From Trametes villosa (lineage: Eukaryota > Basidiomycota > Agaricomycetes > Polyporales > Polyporaceae): 64,000 bases of DNA. How positions within the stretch are numbered: position 1 is the stretch's first letter; each line of letters opens with the position of its first letter. Positions 22,695-33,522 of this stretch are shown piece after piece. The position numbers and the translations under genes are program-made. The notes beneath the pieces are model-generated. The model was not told the DNA's origin. It searched no databases and worked only from the letters and a program-made list of their open reading frames with translations. Where the stretch lies: assembly GCA_002964805.2 (NCBI GenBank), contig PUDQ02000010.1:682001-746000 (forward strand). The letters run 5' to 3'.

Positions 22695-25600
22695 GGTCCG
22701 TGTCGCATGACAAGGTGTAGCGGCTGACTAGACGTGTTTGGGGCGAGACACCAGCAGTAGAGATCTCCCGAGTTGTGTTATGGCCTCGCAGTGTGTGGCG
22801 TGTGCAGGATGCGACGAGAAGTTTAGTCACGGAGGAGCGTGGTCAGCGTGGGTAGCAGCGCGAGTGCTAGTCAAGCGAGAATATAGTCTGTAGATGGTCG
22901 CGCTCGTTACGCGTGTGTCGTCTAGTAGTTGACTTGGTCGTCGTGTATCACGTCTAGTGGGGTGTCCGACACAGCGAGATGGGAGAGAGAGGAAAAGGAC
23001 GGCAGCCACCAGAAACCGCGCGACGCGCCGCCCCGCGTTCACGCGCTTCCTCGCTTGGCCTCGTCCTCCATTGTCCCCCTCCTTATTCTTCTCCGCGTCC
23101 GCCACAATGACTCGCCGTGTTCGAAAAGACAAAGAAACGACAAAAGAGAACATAGCTTACGGCAAGACCGTTGAAATCTTCAACAAAAGGACTCGCTGAA
23201 TGGCATAACACCGAACTTGCGAGTATGGCGGTTTTTTCGAACACGTCTCGAATAAGGGAGCGGTTGGTATTGAAGCTCGCCTCCATTGCAAGTAAGCTAA
23301 CGCCTTCGTATCACAATGTTATGAGCGGGTAAACTTGAACTGACCTCGGACGATTCGTAGTGACCCCCTAGTGCTCACGCGTCGATGCATTTCCCACCGA
23401 GATTCGTGGTGAATCATACGGGTGTGTACTACTAGTGAAGAGCTCAGAACTGAGATGCACACCTATCAAGAGTAAGTGGCCTGCATCGACCACTCATGGG
23501 GGTTCAAACTACGCGGAGCATCATCCCACCCACTCCATGGACACGAGGCCGCAACTGGTTGCCTCGAGTGACGAGAACCAAGCCGTATGAGTCGTCCAAT
23601 TCAAACTCCTTGCCAACGACCTCTTCGTCAGAGGGATACCCTGGGAGACGGTTCATTCCCGATCTCCCTCCATCCCGCACCCGCATTACCACCACCTCCG
23701 CATTGCATGTCGATGGGTGTAAGTCTGATGCTCGCTCTGACTTCTGTAGCGGCTAGAAGCCAGGAGCACCGCCCACCGACTGCGGGATCTCCCACCTCTT
23801 GTTGGGCTTGGCAGACATTCCACGGTAAGTCCCAGAACCCGAGCGATGAAACGAGGACTCTGTAGGTTGCAGTCCGGTGCGCATTGGATTGGACGGCGTC
23901 CTCGTCCTCGTCGACGATCCTCCCGACCTGTCGTAGGTTCTCAAACTTCATGCGCGCACATAGTTCTGCCAGACATTTGCAATAGCTTCTCCGGAATTTT
24001 TAGTTCCGTAGCACCTCGGCTACACAGAAACTTTTCAGTGGGAAGACGTTCCGCGACCCGCGGGAGTAGATGTCAAGAATACGTTCCAATGAACGGGATG
24101 GCGAGATTCCGACCATGTTCCCGACACGCTAGTAGACACCGCCTCCTATCCGCAATTTTCCCCGATGCAATGCTACGTTTCCTCCAGCGTGCGGCTGGAA
24201 ACAGTAAACCCCACCTCAGAGTCTCTGCGGGGATAGGTCGCCTTCGTATGACGGCAACTCAACACGCACCTAGGTTGCGGTCCACACGAGCCTCGGTATG
24301 TTTCTATCTCCCTCGCGCGCGTGCGCGGTGCGGCGTTCACTGAATTACCTCAGATTTCATACCGCCACCAAAGATCAGCTCCGCCGCCTCATGGAACCGT
24401 ACCCGTGTGTTCCACGTCCCCGGGTCGCAGGCCCGACGACAACGACGCGTGCCTCAGTCAAGCTACCTACCGAAACTCATGCTGGACATTCCAGTCCACC
24501 CCGAACGTCCCCCGAACGTCACACCACCCCCTTGCGTCGTAATGCGTCGTGGTCGCTCAGGAACGTGTCGAGAAGATACGAGTGCACCCAGCCGTCCTCC
24601 TGCTGCGCACGTTGCCCGTCCAAGTCTATTCTAGCTCCACTCTCATGCTATGTTGCCGGCTCACACTGCGCGGGACGAGGAAACCCAGAAGATGATCGCG
24701 GAACCATGGAGGCTTTTCGCGACTGCCGAGGATGTATGCCGCGCTCGCACCCATGGACGTCATCGCCGAAACGCGGACTTCTCTTGCCTTTCGGTCGAGG
24801 CTCGAAGACCGATGTTCTGCTCTCCGACCACGGCATGAGGTGTGCACATTCTTCCTCCTTCGTCTCGCGTTCCGCCAAGGCACGAGCGTCATCGCGTCCT
24901 CTGCAGTTCATGCTCGTGCCATGGCAGCACCTTGACTCTATGTGACGGCTTCTCTGGATTCTCATGTTTGAGCCACTCCATACGACCGCATGGCACTGTG
25001 GCGGGTACGAAAATCACAGGCTCGTCTCTGCCAAAGCGCGCGTCTCTCCTGCATGTGCAACAGCAGCTGAGGGAGGATCGCTGAATGCCCTAGGCTCATT
25101 CGCCCTCCTGCGAATTAGGCAAAAACATTCCTGTATCGTTCGAATGACGTCGTTGAGCGAAGTGTGAACTCGGAGAATAACACTGCACCCGGTGGTAGGC
25201 TTCGTCTTTCACGGAGTTTGTCAAGGAGAACTTCTTCTGGCTTGTCGCGCGCGCCACAGAAAATGTCGCCTTCACGCCGCGTCGGGGTCTCGTACCTGTA
25301 TAAACGTCGTTTTCGGGTCCGAGCACGAGCGACGATCCCAGCTCGAGGATAATCGCAGGCCAGCTTGCTCGCTTATTCCTGTCCACGAGCCAAAGCGACG
25401 CGTCGGAACTTCGTCCACAACTGCCGAACCCTTAACTGACGCGCTGAATGGTCCGGTGGCAAAGCCATTCCCAGACTACGCCAGAGCATCAGCGAAGAAG
25501 AACGCGCGCGGGCTCTTCCCCCTGACTGGCGAGCTGGGATGCCTGATGGCGCAAACAGCAAGCGGGTGCGCCTGCCTCCCTCACGCAAGTTTTCGGTTGC

Positions 25601-26016
25601 TTCGTGCGGCACCGTGGGACCCGCGCCTTCCCATAGACTGCGCTCGCGCGTCCTTCGCACATTCATTTACGCTTCCGCCGACGCGCAGGCGGTGCTTCTC
25701 AGCGACCTTTCCGTTCGTCCGCGAAGCGTTCTCACCGACCTACATGGGAACGGCGCACGACCGACCTACGTAGGTCGCGCCATTATTGGCGCAGTGCGCC
25801 CGCTCGTGCGTGCGGCCGTTGCCGCCATTCCGTCATCGCCCTCCTGCGACATACGCTGCTGCACGCCCCACCCAGCACGCGGGTTCTCAAGAGTTTGCGG
25901 CGGAAACTCAGCGTGGGCCGCGGGTATAAAGACCGCGCTATGCCCACCCTCTGGTCCTCAGAGCAGCACCGCACCGCTCACAGACTCGAGACCGCGCCCA
26001 CAGCACCATCACAAAC
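22695..26016. other. Gene-poor 3.3-kb region, probably decayed coding sequence
   Basis: No gene model can be supported. Minus-strand pieces between about 23500 and 25400 look like degenerate coding DNA with interspersed stops, for example a frame with GFWDLPWNVCQAQQEVGDP (23628-23951) and another with REKPPWFRDHLLGFLVP (24626-24892). They match nothing I recognise. A 30-codon plus frame at 23107-23199 is Lys/Arg-rich and unconvincing. The last 300 bp are the duplicated promoter of the secreted protein gene at 26017. Confidence 0.4.
25925..25930 (+). promoter_or_regulatory. TATA box of the first repeat-rich secreted protein gene
   Basis: The sequence GCGGGTATAAAG lies 87-92 bp before the ATG at 26017. 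It is followed by GTCCTCAGAGCA and CGCTCACAGACTCGAGACC, both repeated almost identically before the gene at 28994. Confidence 0.75.
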
Positions 26017-27264
26017 ATGCACGCCAAGTTCGCTTCTGTCCTCGCCCTTGCCTCCGTCGCTGTGGCCGTCCCGGTCCCGCAGCTTCTTGGCCTCCCGATC
26101 CCTACCGGCATACTCCCAACTGGCATACTCCCCACTGGCGTACTCCCCACTGGCATATTGAGCAGCATCCTGGGCGAACTGCCTCTCCCTCTGCCAACGG
26201 GCATTCCAGGCCTCCCTCTCGCCATCCCGGAGTCCCTCCCGGCCATCCCGACGTCCATCGACATCTCTGTCCCCATCCCCAGCCTCCCCATCCCGACTGA
26301 CCTCCCCATTCCGAGCATCCCTATCCCGACGTCCATCCCGACGTCCGTCAGCATCTCCGTTCCCATTGACCTCCCCCTTCCGACGTCGATTCCGGGTCTG
26401 CCCCTCGGCGCAGAGGGCGAGAAGGTCAATGGTAAGATGTTTCCCTTTCTCATCGATGTCCCAATACTGACATAGCACACCGTAGCTGAGGACGCCCTCC
26501 CGTCACTCCCTATTCCTCTCCCGATCTCCCTCCCTTCGCTTCCCATCCCCCTTCCGTCGCTCCCCATCCCGTCGCTCCCGATTCCGTCGCTGCCCATTCC
26601 TTCGCTCCCCATCCCTTCCATTCCGGGCCTCCCCCTCGCCGGCCTCCCCGTCCCGACCGATCTCCCTATCCCGACCGGCGTCCTTTCGTCCGTACTCGGT
26701 GAGCTCCCCCTCCCGACGGGCGTCCTCTCGTCCGTCCTCGGTGACCTCCCCGTCCCGACTGGTCTCCCGGTCCCCGTCCCGACGGACCCGACGAGCATCA
26801 TCTCCTCCATCCTCGGCGCGCTCCCCGTTGCGCTCCCCACTGACCTCCCCGTCCCGACCGATCTCCCCGGCCTGACGTCCGTACTCGGCGATCTCCCCCT
26901 CCCGACCGGCGTCCTCTCCTCAATCCTCGGCGAGCTCCCCGTCCCCCTCCCCACCGGCGTGCTCTCTGGGCTCCCCGTCGCCCTCCCGCTCGCCGACCCG
27001 ACGGACCCGACTAGCATCATCTCGTCGATCCTCGGGGAGCTCCCCATCCCCCTCCCGACTGGCCTCCCCGTCCCGACCGACCTGCCCGGACTGACGTCCG
27101 TGCTCGGCGAGCTCCCCCTCCCCACCGGTGTCCTTTCGTCCATCCTCGGCGAACTCCCCGTCCCCCTCCCCACCGGCATCCTCGGCGGGCTCCCCGTCCC
27201 CCTCCCCACGGGTATTCTCACCGACCTCCCCGTCGCTCTCCCGCTCGCCACTCCCGCTCAGTGA
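26017..27264 (+). CDS. Secreted Leu/Pro-rich repeat protein A (397 aa)
   Basis: Exons are 26017-26431 and 26486-27264. A signal peptide (MHAKFASVLALASVAVAVPV) precedes PQLLGLPIPTGILPTGILPT. The rest is almost only P, L, I, V, S, T, G in units such as PTGVLSSILGELPLPLPTG and SLPIPLPSLPIPSLPIPSLP, with no cysteine and almost no aromatic residues. Such sequence suggests an extracellular, surface-active or cell-wall-associated polymer-like protein; this is inference. The intron interrupts a Gly/Ala junction (EKVNG|A), exactly as in its paralogue at 28994-29367 (EKATG|A). Promoter and 3' flank are also shared, so the two are a recent whole-gene duplication. No family name is known to me. Confidence 0.85.
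26514..27250 (+). repeat. Tandem coding repeats in secreted protein A
   Basis: DNA units encoding P-T-G-[VI]-L-S-S-[VI]-L-G-[ED]-L-P are repeated with spacers. One larger block is duplicated: TDPTSIISSILG followed by ALPVALPTDLPVPTDLPGLT, and again TDPTSIISSILG followed by ELPIPLPTGLPVPTDLPGLT, about 26785-26905 and 27000-27100. Such repeats change length easily between strains. Confidence 0.8.
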
Positions 27265-28886
27265 GCGCGTCCAGGATGGACCCCGTTCTGGTATGACAGC
27301 GGCTCCTGTTCCCCGTGCTCGACGCGATGTAGTGCAATAGTGCTCTCGTTTTACATATCTCTTAGGCTACCTGCTATGTGTTTCTGTCTGTACGACCTGT
27401 GCGCGGTGCTCGAGTAGTAGTTGGAGCGGTAGACGGATGGCGGATGGCGGAGATCCAGATTTTAGCCTCGGTTCTGATTCTGTACTACTCAGATTTCGTG
27501 TACGCACCAGATCGTTTCGAATGCACTTGTTAACCCTCAATATCCGCGACCAGCCAAGACGTGCCGATGTTCATAAAATGAGTAGAGCCACCTTGTCGTC
27601 ACCCTGAATAATTAACTCGTCCCTCACGAGCCCCTCTATTACTGAGGGTAATACTCTGACGCGATTCTGTTCAATGCATCGAGAGGCTATACTGGTACGA
27701 CCAATTATCTCTCATCCATCCTGTCTTGGCAGCAGTGGGAGGACCTTAGCTGTCAAGGGGTGTCCAGGGTCGGTTGATAGCCTTCGAAGGAGTCCGAGTC
27801 GGTGGGATAAGTATACTGCTTCGACGCTCACCACCCCTCTCACGCCAGCCGCCGAGTAGTGAATTACCATAGTTGACCAGGGCGTTCTACCGCCGCTCTG
27901 AGTCGCAAACGGTCCAAAGTAGAGCATAACGTGGCAATGGGGATCTGACGATAGATCTGTCAAGGGCTCGTGCAACTGATGGATAGACGCCTGTTAAACG
28001 ACGCCCGGCCAGCATCCTGGAGTGTTTTCCTTTCCTCGCTCTCGTCTTTGTCGCTCGTGGGCGCGCGCATGGACGGTGGTCGAGGTTGTGTTACTCAGGT
28101 TGTGATCTTGCGCTTACAGGATAGGGGGTGCGATGATAGAGCGTAGTACAAATGATAGTAAAGCGCACCTAACCTATGTAGTTTACAGTTGTTTTTCCTT
28201 GAAGCAAATCCGCGGCGTCTCTGTTCAGGCACGCGCGACTACCCTTCTGAACCTCACACATCGTTCCCTATCGTTCTTCGCAGTATGCCATGAGGTGAGT
28301 TATCCTACAATCGGTCACCGCAGAGATAACATACTGATGACACCCGCAGAGCTGAGTCTTTGGTCTGGACACGCATTCTGCGCCTTTAAAGCTTTACACG
28401 CCGATCACGTCCAAATACTACCGCCCGAGTTGAGCTCTGCCGCGCAAACCGCGCCCTCACACTGCCCGCCGCCCAACGTCATGGCTCAATTTGTATCTCC
28501 CGCACCCACTATGCATGGTAGCATTGATCTCTCCAAAGCGGCCCCCGTACTCGCCGTCCACGCCGTGCAGCTCTTGACCATCTCCGGCCGCACCAACGCC
28601 GCCAAGGCCCCCACGTCCACGCGTGCCGTCCGCGGACTCACGCACTGGCGCTCCTTCTCTATGTCCCCCCGCGAAGCATTCTCACCGACAAACATGCGAA
28701 CCATATGGTGACGGCGAAGTGCTGACCTCCGTATGACGCGTGCAATTTTAGCCCAACAGGTCCGCTGGTACGCGCGGTCATTCATTTCCGCCATTCCGTC
28801 ATAGCCCTCCTACGACATACGGTGTTGCACACCCCAGCACGCGGACCGCCAACGCAGTATGTCTGAACTCCAGCGCGCGTCGCGGG
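27265..28886. other. Intergenic region between the two duplicated secreted protein genes
   Basis: The first 250 bp match the 3' flank of the second copy in patches (GTGAGCGCG right at the stop codon, a TTCTCGTT...CATGT block, TTGTACGGAC-like and GATCC-GATT motifs). From about 28670 the sequence matches the region upstream of copy A (GCGAAGC.TTCTCACCGAC and CGCCATTCCGTCAT.GCCCTCCT). No separate gene is supported. Confidence 0.5.
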
Positions 28887-28892
28887 TATAAA
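28887..28892 (+). promoter_or_regulatory. TATA box of the second repeat-rich secreted protein gene
   Basis: The sequence CGCGGGTATAAAGGC is followed by CAGTCCTCAGAGCA and CGCTCACACACTCGAGACC, near-identical in order and spacing to the promoter at 25925. Confidence 0.75.
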
Positions 28893-28993
28893 GGCAGGGC
28901 TGCGTCTACCTCCAGTCCTCAGAGCAAAAGCACACCACCGCTCACACACTCGAGACCTCAACCAGCCTCACCAGCACCACTCCCACCGACAAC

Positions 28994-29367
28994 ATGTACG
29001 CCGCCAAGCTCATCTCTGTCTTCGCTCTCGCCTCCGTCGCTGTGGCCGCCCCGGTCCCGCAGCTTGGTGGCATCATCTCCGGCCTCCCCATCGTCGGCCC
29101 CATCCTTGGGCCCATCGTCGGCGGCCTCCCCATCGTTGGCCCCATCCTCGGCGGCAGCTCTTCCGGCGGCGGAGGCCTCCTCGGCCTCACCGTCGATGGC
29201 ACCAACATCCCCGTCAGCTTCCCCATCCCCGTCCCGACGGGCGGCGCCGAGGCCTCGGCCCCCACCGTTTTCCCCCTCGCCGACGGCGAGAAGGCCACTG
29301 GTAAGGTGCCTCCCATTTTCGTTGGTGTTCTTTTCTGACATGTTCTCCCGCAGCTGGCCAGCAGTGA
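28994..29367 (+). CDS. Secreted Gly/Leu/Pro-rich protein B (106 aa)
   Basis: Exons are 28994-29300 and 29354-29367. The signal peptide MYAAKLISVFALASVAVAAP is followed by VPQLGGIISGLPIVGPILGP and a second GLPIVGPILGG unit, then SSSGGGGLLGLTVDGTNIPV and a short acidic tail before the intron (EKATG|AGQQ, stop). No cysteines are present. It is a paralogue of protein A, with which it shares the signal peptide, intron phase and position, promoter and 3' flank, but it is much shorter and its repeats are Gly-rich. The GGSSSGGGGLLGL segment resembles the repeat start of the hydrophobin at 62748. The function is unknown, probably extracellular or wall-associated. Confidence 0.85.
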
Positions 29368-30350
29368 GCGCGCACTCCAGCAGCGCCCCCGGTCTAATCC
29401 CGTCCTGGCATAACATCACCCCCGGTTGACGGCCTCGCGTCCGCGTCTGTGCTTGATGCGGCGCATGTGCTATAACGTTCTCGTTCCCCATGTCTTCCAA
29501 GTTTCATGTTCCAGTTTGTACGGACTTTGCTTTTGGATATATGTTGTGCGAGTAGGAGTAGGAGTAGACGGCGGGAGGAGGGGGAAGGAGGGGATCCGGA
29601 TTCCGATTCAGTAGCGTTGACGCTTGTACCAGTTTTTCGAATGCAGTGTTGTACAACCCCGGTATACTGGCGACGAGTGAACATTGTGCTCTCGCGTTAA
29701 CTTGGTCTCGAGGCAAAGGTTCCTTGGGCCCTGCCAATTCTGAGTCGTATCCGCTTATCTTGGGAGAACTTCCTGACAACTCCGCCACTCGAAATTCCGT
29801 TTCGGTTTACCTCACCTCGGTCCGAAGAGTTTGATGGGCCCAGAAACGGCACAATTACTCTGGACGCACGACTCCGGGGCAAGTGCCCCCCAGTGCTACA
29901 CATCCGCAATGCAATCCCTGCACCCCGGGTTTCTATAATCTAAACATCCGACCCAAATCCCGGTCAGGACCAAAATCCGCCGTCGCTTTAGGTAAGAGTC
30001 GGTCGGATATGCCAGGCATCGTGCGTGCAGTGGGCGGGTACGCGCCAGTCGCAATTGCAATCCCGACAGTACAGGCTGTGGGCCGAACTCGTACCCTCGG
30101 AACTCTTATGCACGCTACCTTCTAGATGCTGGACCGTACGAGTAGGCGCAAAACGGCGGATATGAGTCCTACAAGGATATAAAGACAGCTGTTTTGCCCT
30201 GTCTCAGCATCACCATCGTCTTCACCTTCACAGTCTGACTGGTCAGACGCACATCACCACTCGCTCTACACCTCTTTGCGCCAGTCGCCGACCAGCTCTC
30301 CCTATCACTCGCTCTATCACCCACCCACCCTTCTCATTATCCACACCACC
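29368..30350. promoter_or_regulatory. Intergenic region with TATA box for the two-helix protein gene
   Basis: No gene is seen. GGATATAAAGAC (TATAAA at 30178-30183) lies 168 bp before the next ATG, followed by a C/T-rich leader. Confidence 0.5.
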
Positions 30351-30878
30351 ATGCCCGGCCTCATCCAGCGCTACAACGCCGGTGCCGCGTTCGCCGCACA
30401 ACTCTCCACCACCCCCACCCGCGGCGACGCCGACTACACCCCCGCGTCCAGGCGCGCCGCCATCTCCGACGAGGCCGCCGACTGGTACGCCGCCGTCTGC
30501 CCGCCGCTCGAGGAGGTGCAGGACGCGATCCGGCGCTTCCACGCGGACCCGGACTTCTCGCAGGAGCGCGTCTTCGCGTTCCTCGCGCCCATCGTCGTCT
30601 TCGGAGCGCTCTTCGTCGTCGCGGTCGTCGCCGTGCAGCCGCACTCGTTTGCGCACCGCATCCTCGATGACCCCGCGAGCAGCAGCCGCGACGCCGTCCG
30701 CCTTGCGGGCTTCCTCTTCGGAGGCATCATCCTCGCGGTCATCACTCTCAAGTGCGCCGTGTGGGGCGTCGCGGAGATATCTACCAACATCCTATCCATG
30801 AAGACGAAGGAGGAGAGGCGCAGGAGGGAGAGGAGTGGGGCGCCTCCGTCGAACATCCTTGGCGGCATCTTCATGTAA
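30351..30878 (+). CDS. Small two-transmembrane-helix protein (175 aa), unknown
   Basis: This is a single-exon gene preceded by CACCACC before the ATG and a TATA box. The N-terminal 80 residues are soluble (MPGLIQRYNAGAAFAAQLST ... DEAADWYAAVCPPLEEVQDA). Two hydrophobic helices follow: AFLAPIVVFGALFVVAVVAV (about residues 81-100) and LAGFLFGGIILAVITLKCAV (about 122-141). A basic cytosolic tail KTKEERRRRERSG ends in NILGGIFM. The positive-inside rule puts the tail in the cytosol. No family was recognised. G+C-rich codon use typical of expressed genes here supports reality. Confidence 0.75.
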   Translation: MPGLIQRYNAGAAFAAQLSTTPTRGDADYTPASRRAAISDEAADWYAAVCPPLEEVQDAIRRFHADPDFSQERVFAFLAPIVVFGALFVVAVVAVQPHSFAHRILDDPASSSRDAVRLAGFLFGGIILAVITLKCAVWGVAEISTNILSMKTKEERRRRERSGAPPSNILGGIFM

Positions 30879-31723
30879 AACACTACTCAGAGGATGTTTT
30901 CGATTCATATAGAACTCAAAATCAACAAAAAAATACTTGAAACCATACTCGGGCCTTTAGTGCGTGTAGGCCTGCGCCGCGATTATTGTGCTAGTTCAAA
31001 CTCTGAGTCAGTGGAGGGTAACGACCACCTGAGTCATGATGTTCGAGGGACTATACGTATGTGACAATTAGCCTGCATAGTCAGTTTTGAATCAGATTCG
31101 AGAAGGAGCCGCCATAGTACGACGCGACGGTCAACAGGTCTAACGCGTCTGAGGTCGTATGAGGCGGTGGTGGTGGAAGCGAACAAGCTCCACATCCGAA
31201 TTTGGCTGGCGGTGCTACGAGCGCCCTGCTATCGTCGATGGGGGTTAGGGTTTGTCCTGAAACCTTCCGAGCGTTTATTGTAAGCGCCAAACACTCCTTG
31301 CACTCCTCCCCTCGCGAGCTCCATGCGGTGACATCGAACGACTCTGTCTGTCCAGTAAAAACGCTCCAGAGGATCATACTAGCGCGCTTTAGAATGACAT
31401 CAGAAATCATAATGCTTCCGTATCTCCTCCGAGAAATTCAACCGTGACCCAGCGGATCGTTTGAGTTATGCTCAGACTCGCCAAAGATCGAACTTCCGTC
31501 GGCTCTGCAACAGATCCAGGAGGCTATTGACGTCTGCGTAAGGCACACGTCTCTTTTTTGCACCTCACATGTTCACTCAATATCCGCTCAGGGGTCATAT
31601 GCGATGTATTGAACCGCGCATCTGCCAGCCCCCGACATATGGCACCCACGTATGCCGGCGCGCGCAGAGCGGCGGAGATTCCACATCGCCCTACCCTTGC
31701 CGCCCGCACGACACCGCGGAACT
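30879..31723. other. Intergenic region
   Basis: No coding signal stands out. A short Gly-poor minus frame at 31081-31410 has no homology signal. Confidence 0.4.
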
Positions 31724-31731
31724 GCATAAGT
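31724..31731 (+). promoter_or_regulatory. TATA-like element CATAAGTA of hydrophobin 1
   Basis: The sequence GCATAAGTACCGCGCAC lies 53-60 bp before the ATG at 31784. The same CATAAGTACC core occurs upstream of hydrophobin 2 on the minus strand. Confidence 0.55.
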
Positions 31732-31783
31732 ACCGCGCACTTCCCCCGCTCGATCAGGGGCCCTTCTCACCGCTACACACACC

Positions 31784-32302
31784 ATGCAGCGCTCCGCGTT
31801 TCGAGCCATCCAGGCCATCTTCCCGATCTTTGCCGCTGCCACCGCCATTCAGGCTGCGACAACGGTGACGCTGCCCGCTCCCACAACCACGACGCTCTCT
31901 GCGTCTTCGACCACTCCGAGTCCCACTGCCGTCACCGCGGCTGAGTGTCGGACCAATCTCGAGTGCTGCGAAGTTGTCCAGCCGCCTCCTACCAAATTTC
32001 CACCTATCATCGGCCTACCGCCTCCTATCCCGCCGCTCATGGGGCCACTCATTGGGCTGAAGTGCGCTCCCATTGAGCTATCTCTCACAGCTGATGACGC
32101 ATGGCGAGTGCTTTTTGGGTTTGCGTTTAGAGTATCCCAATCTCATCTTACCGTGGCTTCTGCAGCACGTTCACCCCAGTTTGCTGTCAGACGGTGTTCA
32201 CGGGTATGTTTCGCGTACGTTCTCTCGTGGTATATCACTCTGATGCACGCCATGACAGGCGGGATTCTGGCGGAAGGTTGTGTTCCTGTGATCGGCGAGT
32301 AG
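31784..32302 (+). CDS. Class I hydrophobin 1 (133 aa)
   Basis: Hydrophobins are small secreted proteins that self-assemble into amphipathic films on hyphae and fruit bodies. Exons are 31784-32103, 32166-32203 (38 nt) and 32259-32302. After the signal peptide and a Thr/Ser-rich linker the eight cysteines follow the class I spacing C-x5-CC-x31-C-x12-C-x5-CC-x12-C: CRTNLECCEVV, GLKCAPIEL, DDACTFTPVCCQTVFTGG and GCVPVIGE. The first intron needs a GC donor (ATG|GCGAGT at 32104), because only that join recreates Cys5 and keeps the frame. The x31 loop is Pro-rich (QPPPTKFPPIIGLPPPIPPL), unlike the other copies. The join is strongly supported by the cysteine spacing. Confidence 0.9.
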   Translation: MQRSAFRAIQAIFPIFAAATAIQAATTVTLPAPTTTTLSASSTTPSPTAVTAAECRTNLECCEVVQPPPTKFPPIIGLPPPIPPLMGPLIGLKCAPIELSLTADDAWRVLFGFAFRVSQSHLTVASAARSPQFAVRRCSRVCFAYVLSWYITLMHAMTGGILAEGCVPVIGE

Positions 32303-33522
32303 GAGACTCGAAGTCGGCGTTTGACTGTTATTCTCGAGGCGGCGTCCCGTCCGGATATTATGTTCATGAATACGAGCCCGTCATGCTGATTGCGTTTGCG
32401 CCCTGGATCAGGAGGGTGCTGCTTGGGATCCGCTCACGGTCATGCATATGCCTTTCCAATTTGCGGACGTGGCCAATCACAGCGCTCCCTGTCGCCGCTT
32501 CCTCAATGTACGGATTACCGAAGACGATGCTGCCCTTCAGGCTTCGGTCCGAGGGTTTTCACAACGACACACCTTGGAACCCTCCGCGGCGACCACGCTG
32601 CTACAATGTCAGCCTCTCCTCGTAAGGAACCTCGAGGAACCGAGCCGTTCGGTCCGAGCAGTAGCAGTCTCAACCCCTCCATAGGCCCGTTCAACTATTC
32701 TCTCCCCTGTCCTCGCAGAGGTCGTTCACAGACGCTAAGATAACACTCTAGGGGTTTGACCTTCACCTTGGCGATCTCTCCATCGTCTTCACACATTCAG
32801 TTCCTTGGCTGAGGACGTCCGCACACGTTGGGAGAGTTTCCATACTGTGCACATCGTTGACCGAATAGTCTCTGTGGCACCTTGGATCGGTCTCTCTGAG
32901 CGGCGCGCAGCGACCGATGATCCCAAGACGTAGGGACATGAATTGAGATGTAGCTACTTACGGCAAGCACGCGTTTCAGCACCACGTTCAGTGCTACCAT
33001 GGTCGAGGTAGGCCACCAGTATATTCCTGTGCTTGTTCCGGACGTCACTGACAGCATTCCCACTTGGTAGATTTTGCCCATGAATGATGGTTACGCGAAC
33101 ATACCTCTCCGCCCTCTTGTGCATGTGCTGTCTTTGCTGACGCTGCGTGAGGTGCTTGGGTTGTTTGTCGGGCAATGCATTCAACGGAATCGATAGGATT
33201 TAGTGCCAGTATATTTTCGAGTCACTATGACCTTTCAGCGTACAGCCAGTACGATGGTTGAGCTCTCCCTAGAACGCCCCGACGACCCGTCGACGACGAC
33301 GATGAGGCTGGCACGGCAAGAATCCTTGCGTCGAGAATCGACGCGCCCCCCAAACGGGGAAGACGACGACGACGTCAGTCTCGATCGCGACGCCCTCTCC
33401 TCATAGACAAGCGCCAAGACTGATCCCTCTGTCTTGCTACGGCTCAGCTTCGTTCTGGCTCTCTATGTCTGCGATCCTCTCTCATTTGCATGCAATCACA
33501 GCGCTACATTAGTGTTCGCGGC
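32303..33522. other. Intergenic region
   Basis: No gene is supported. A 45-codon plus frame starting at 32606 (MSASPRKEPRGTEPFG) and a Lys-rich minus frame at 32954-33184 have no domain or splice support. Confidence 0.4.

Noticed and set aside
24298..24945. 215-codon plus frame in the gene-poor region
   Set aside because: It is Arg/Ser/His-rich with no conserved motif, and the opposite strand shows better coding character.
25938..27251. 437-codon minus frame antisense to secreted protein A
   Set aside because: It is a mirror of the PTG/SIL repeats, lacks a signal peptide and has no promoter.
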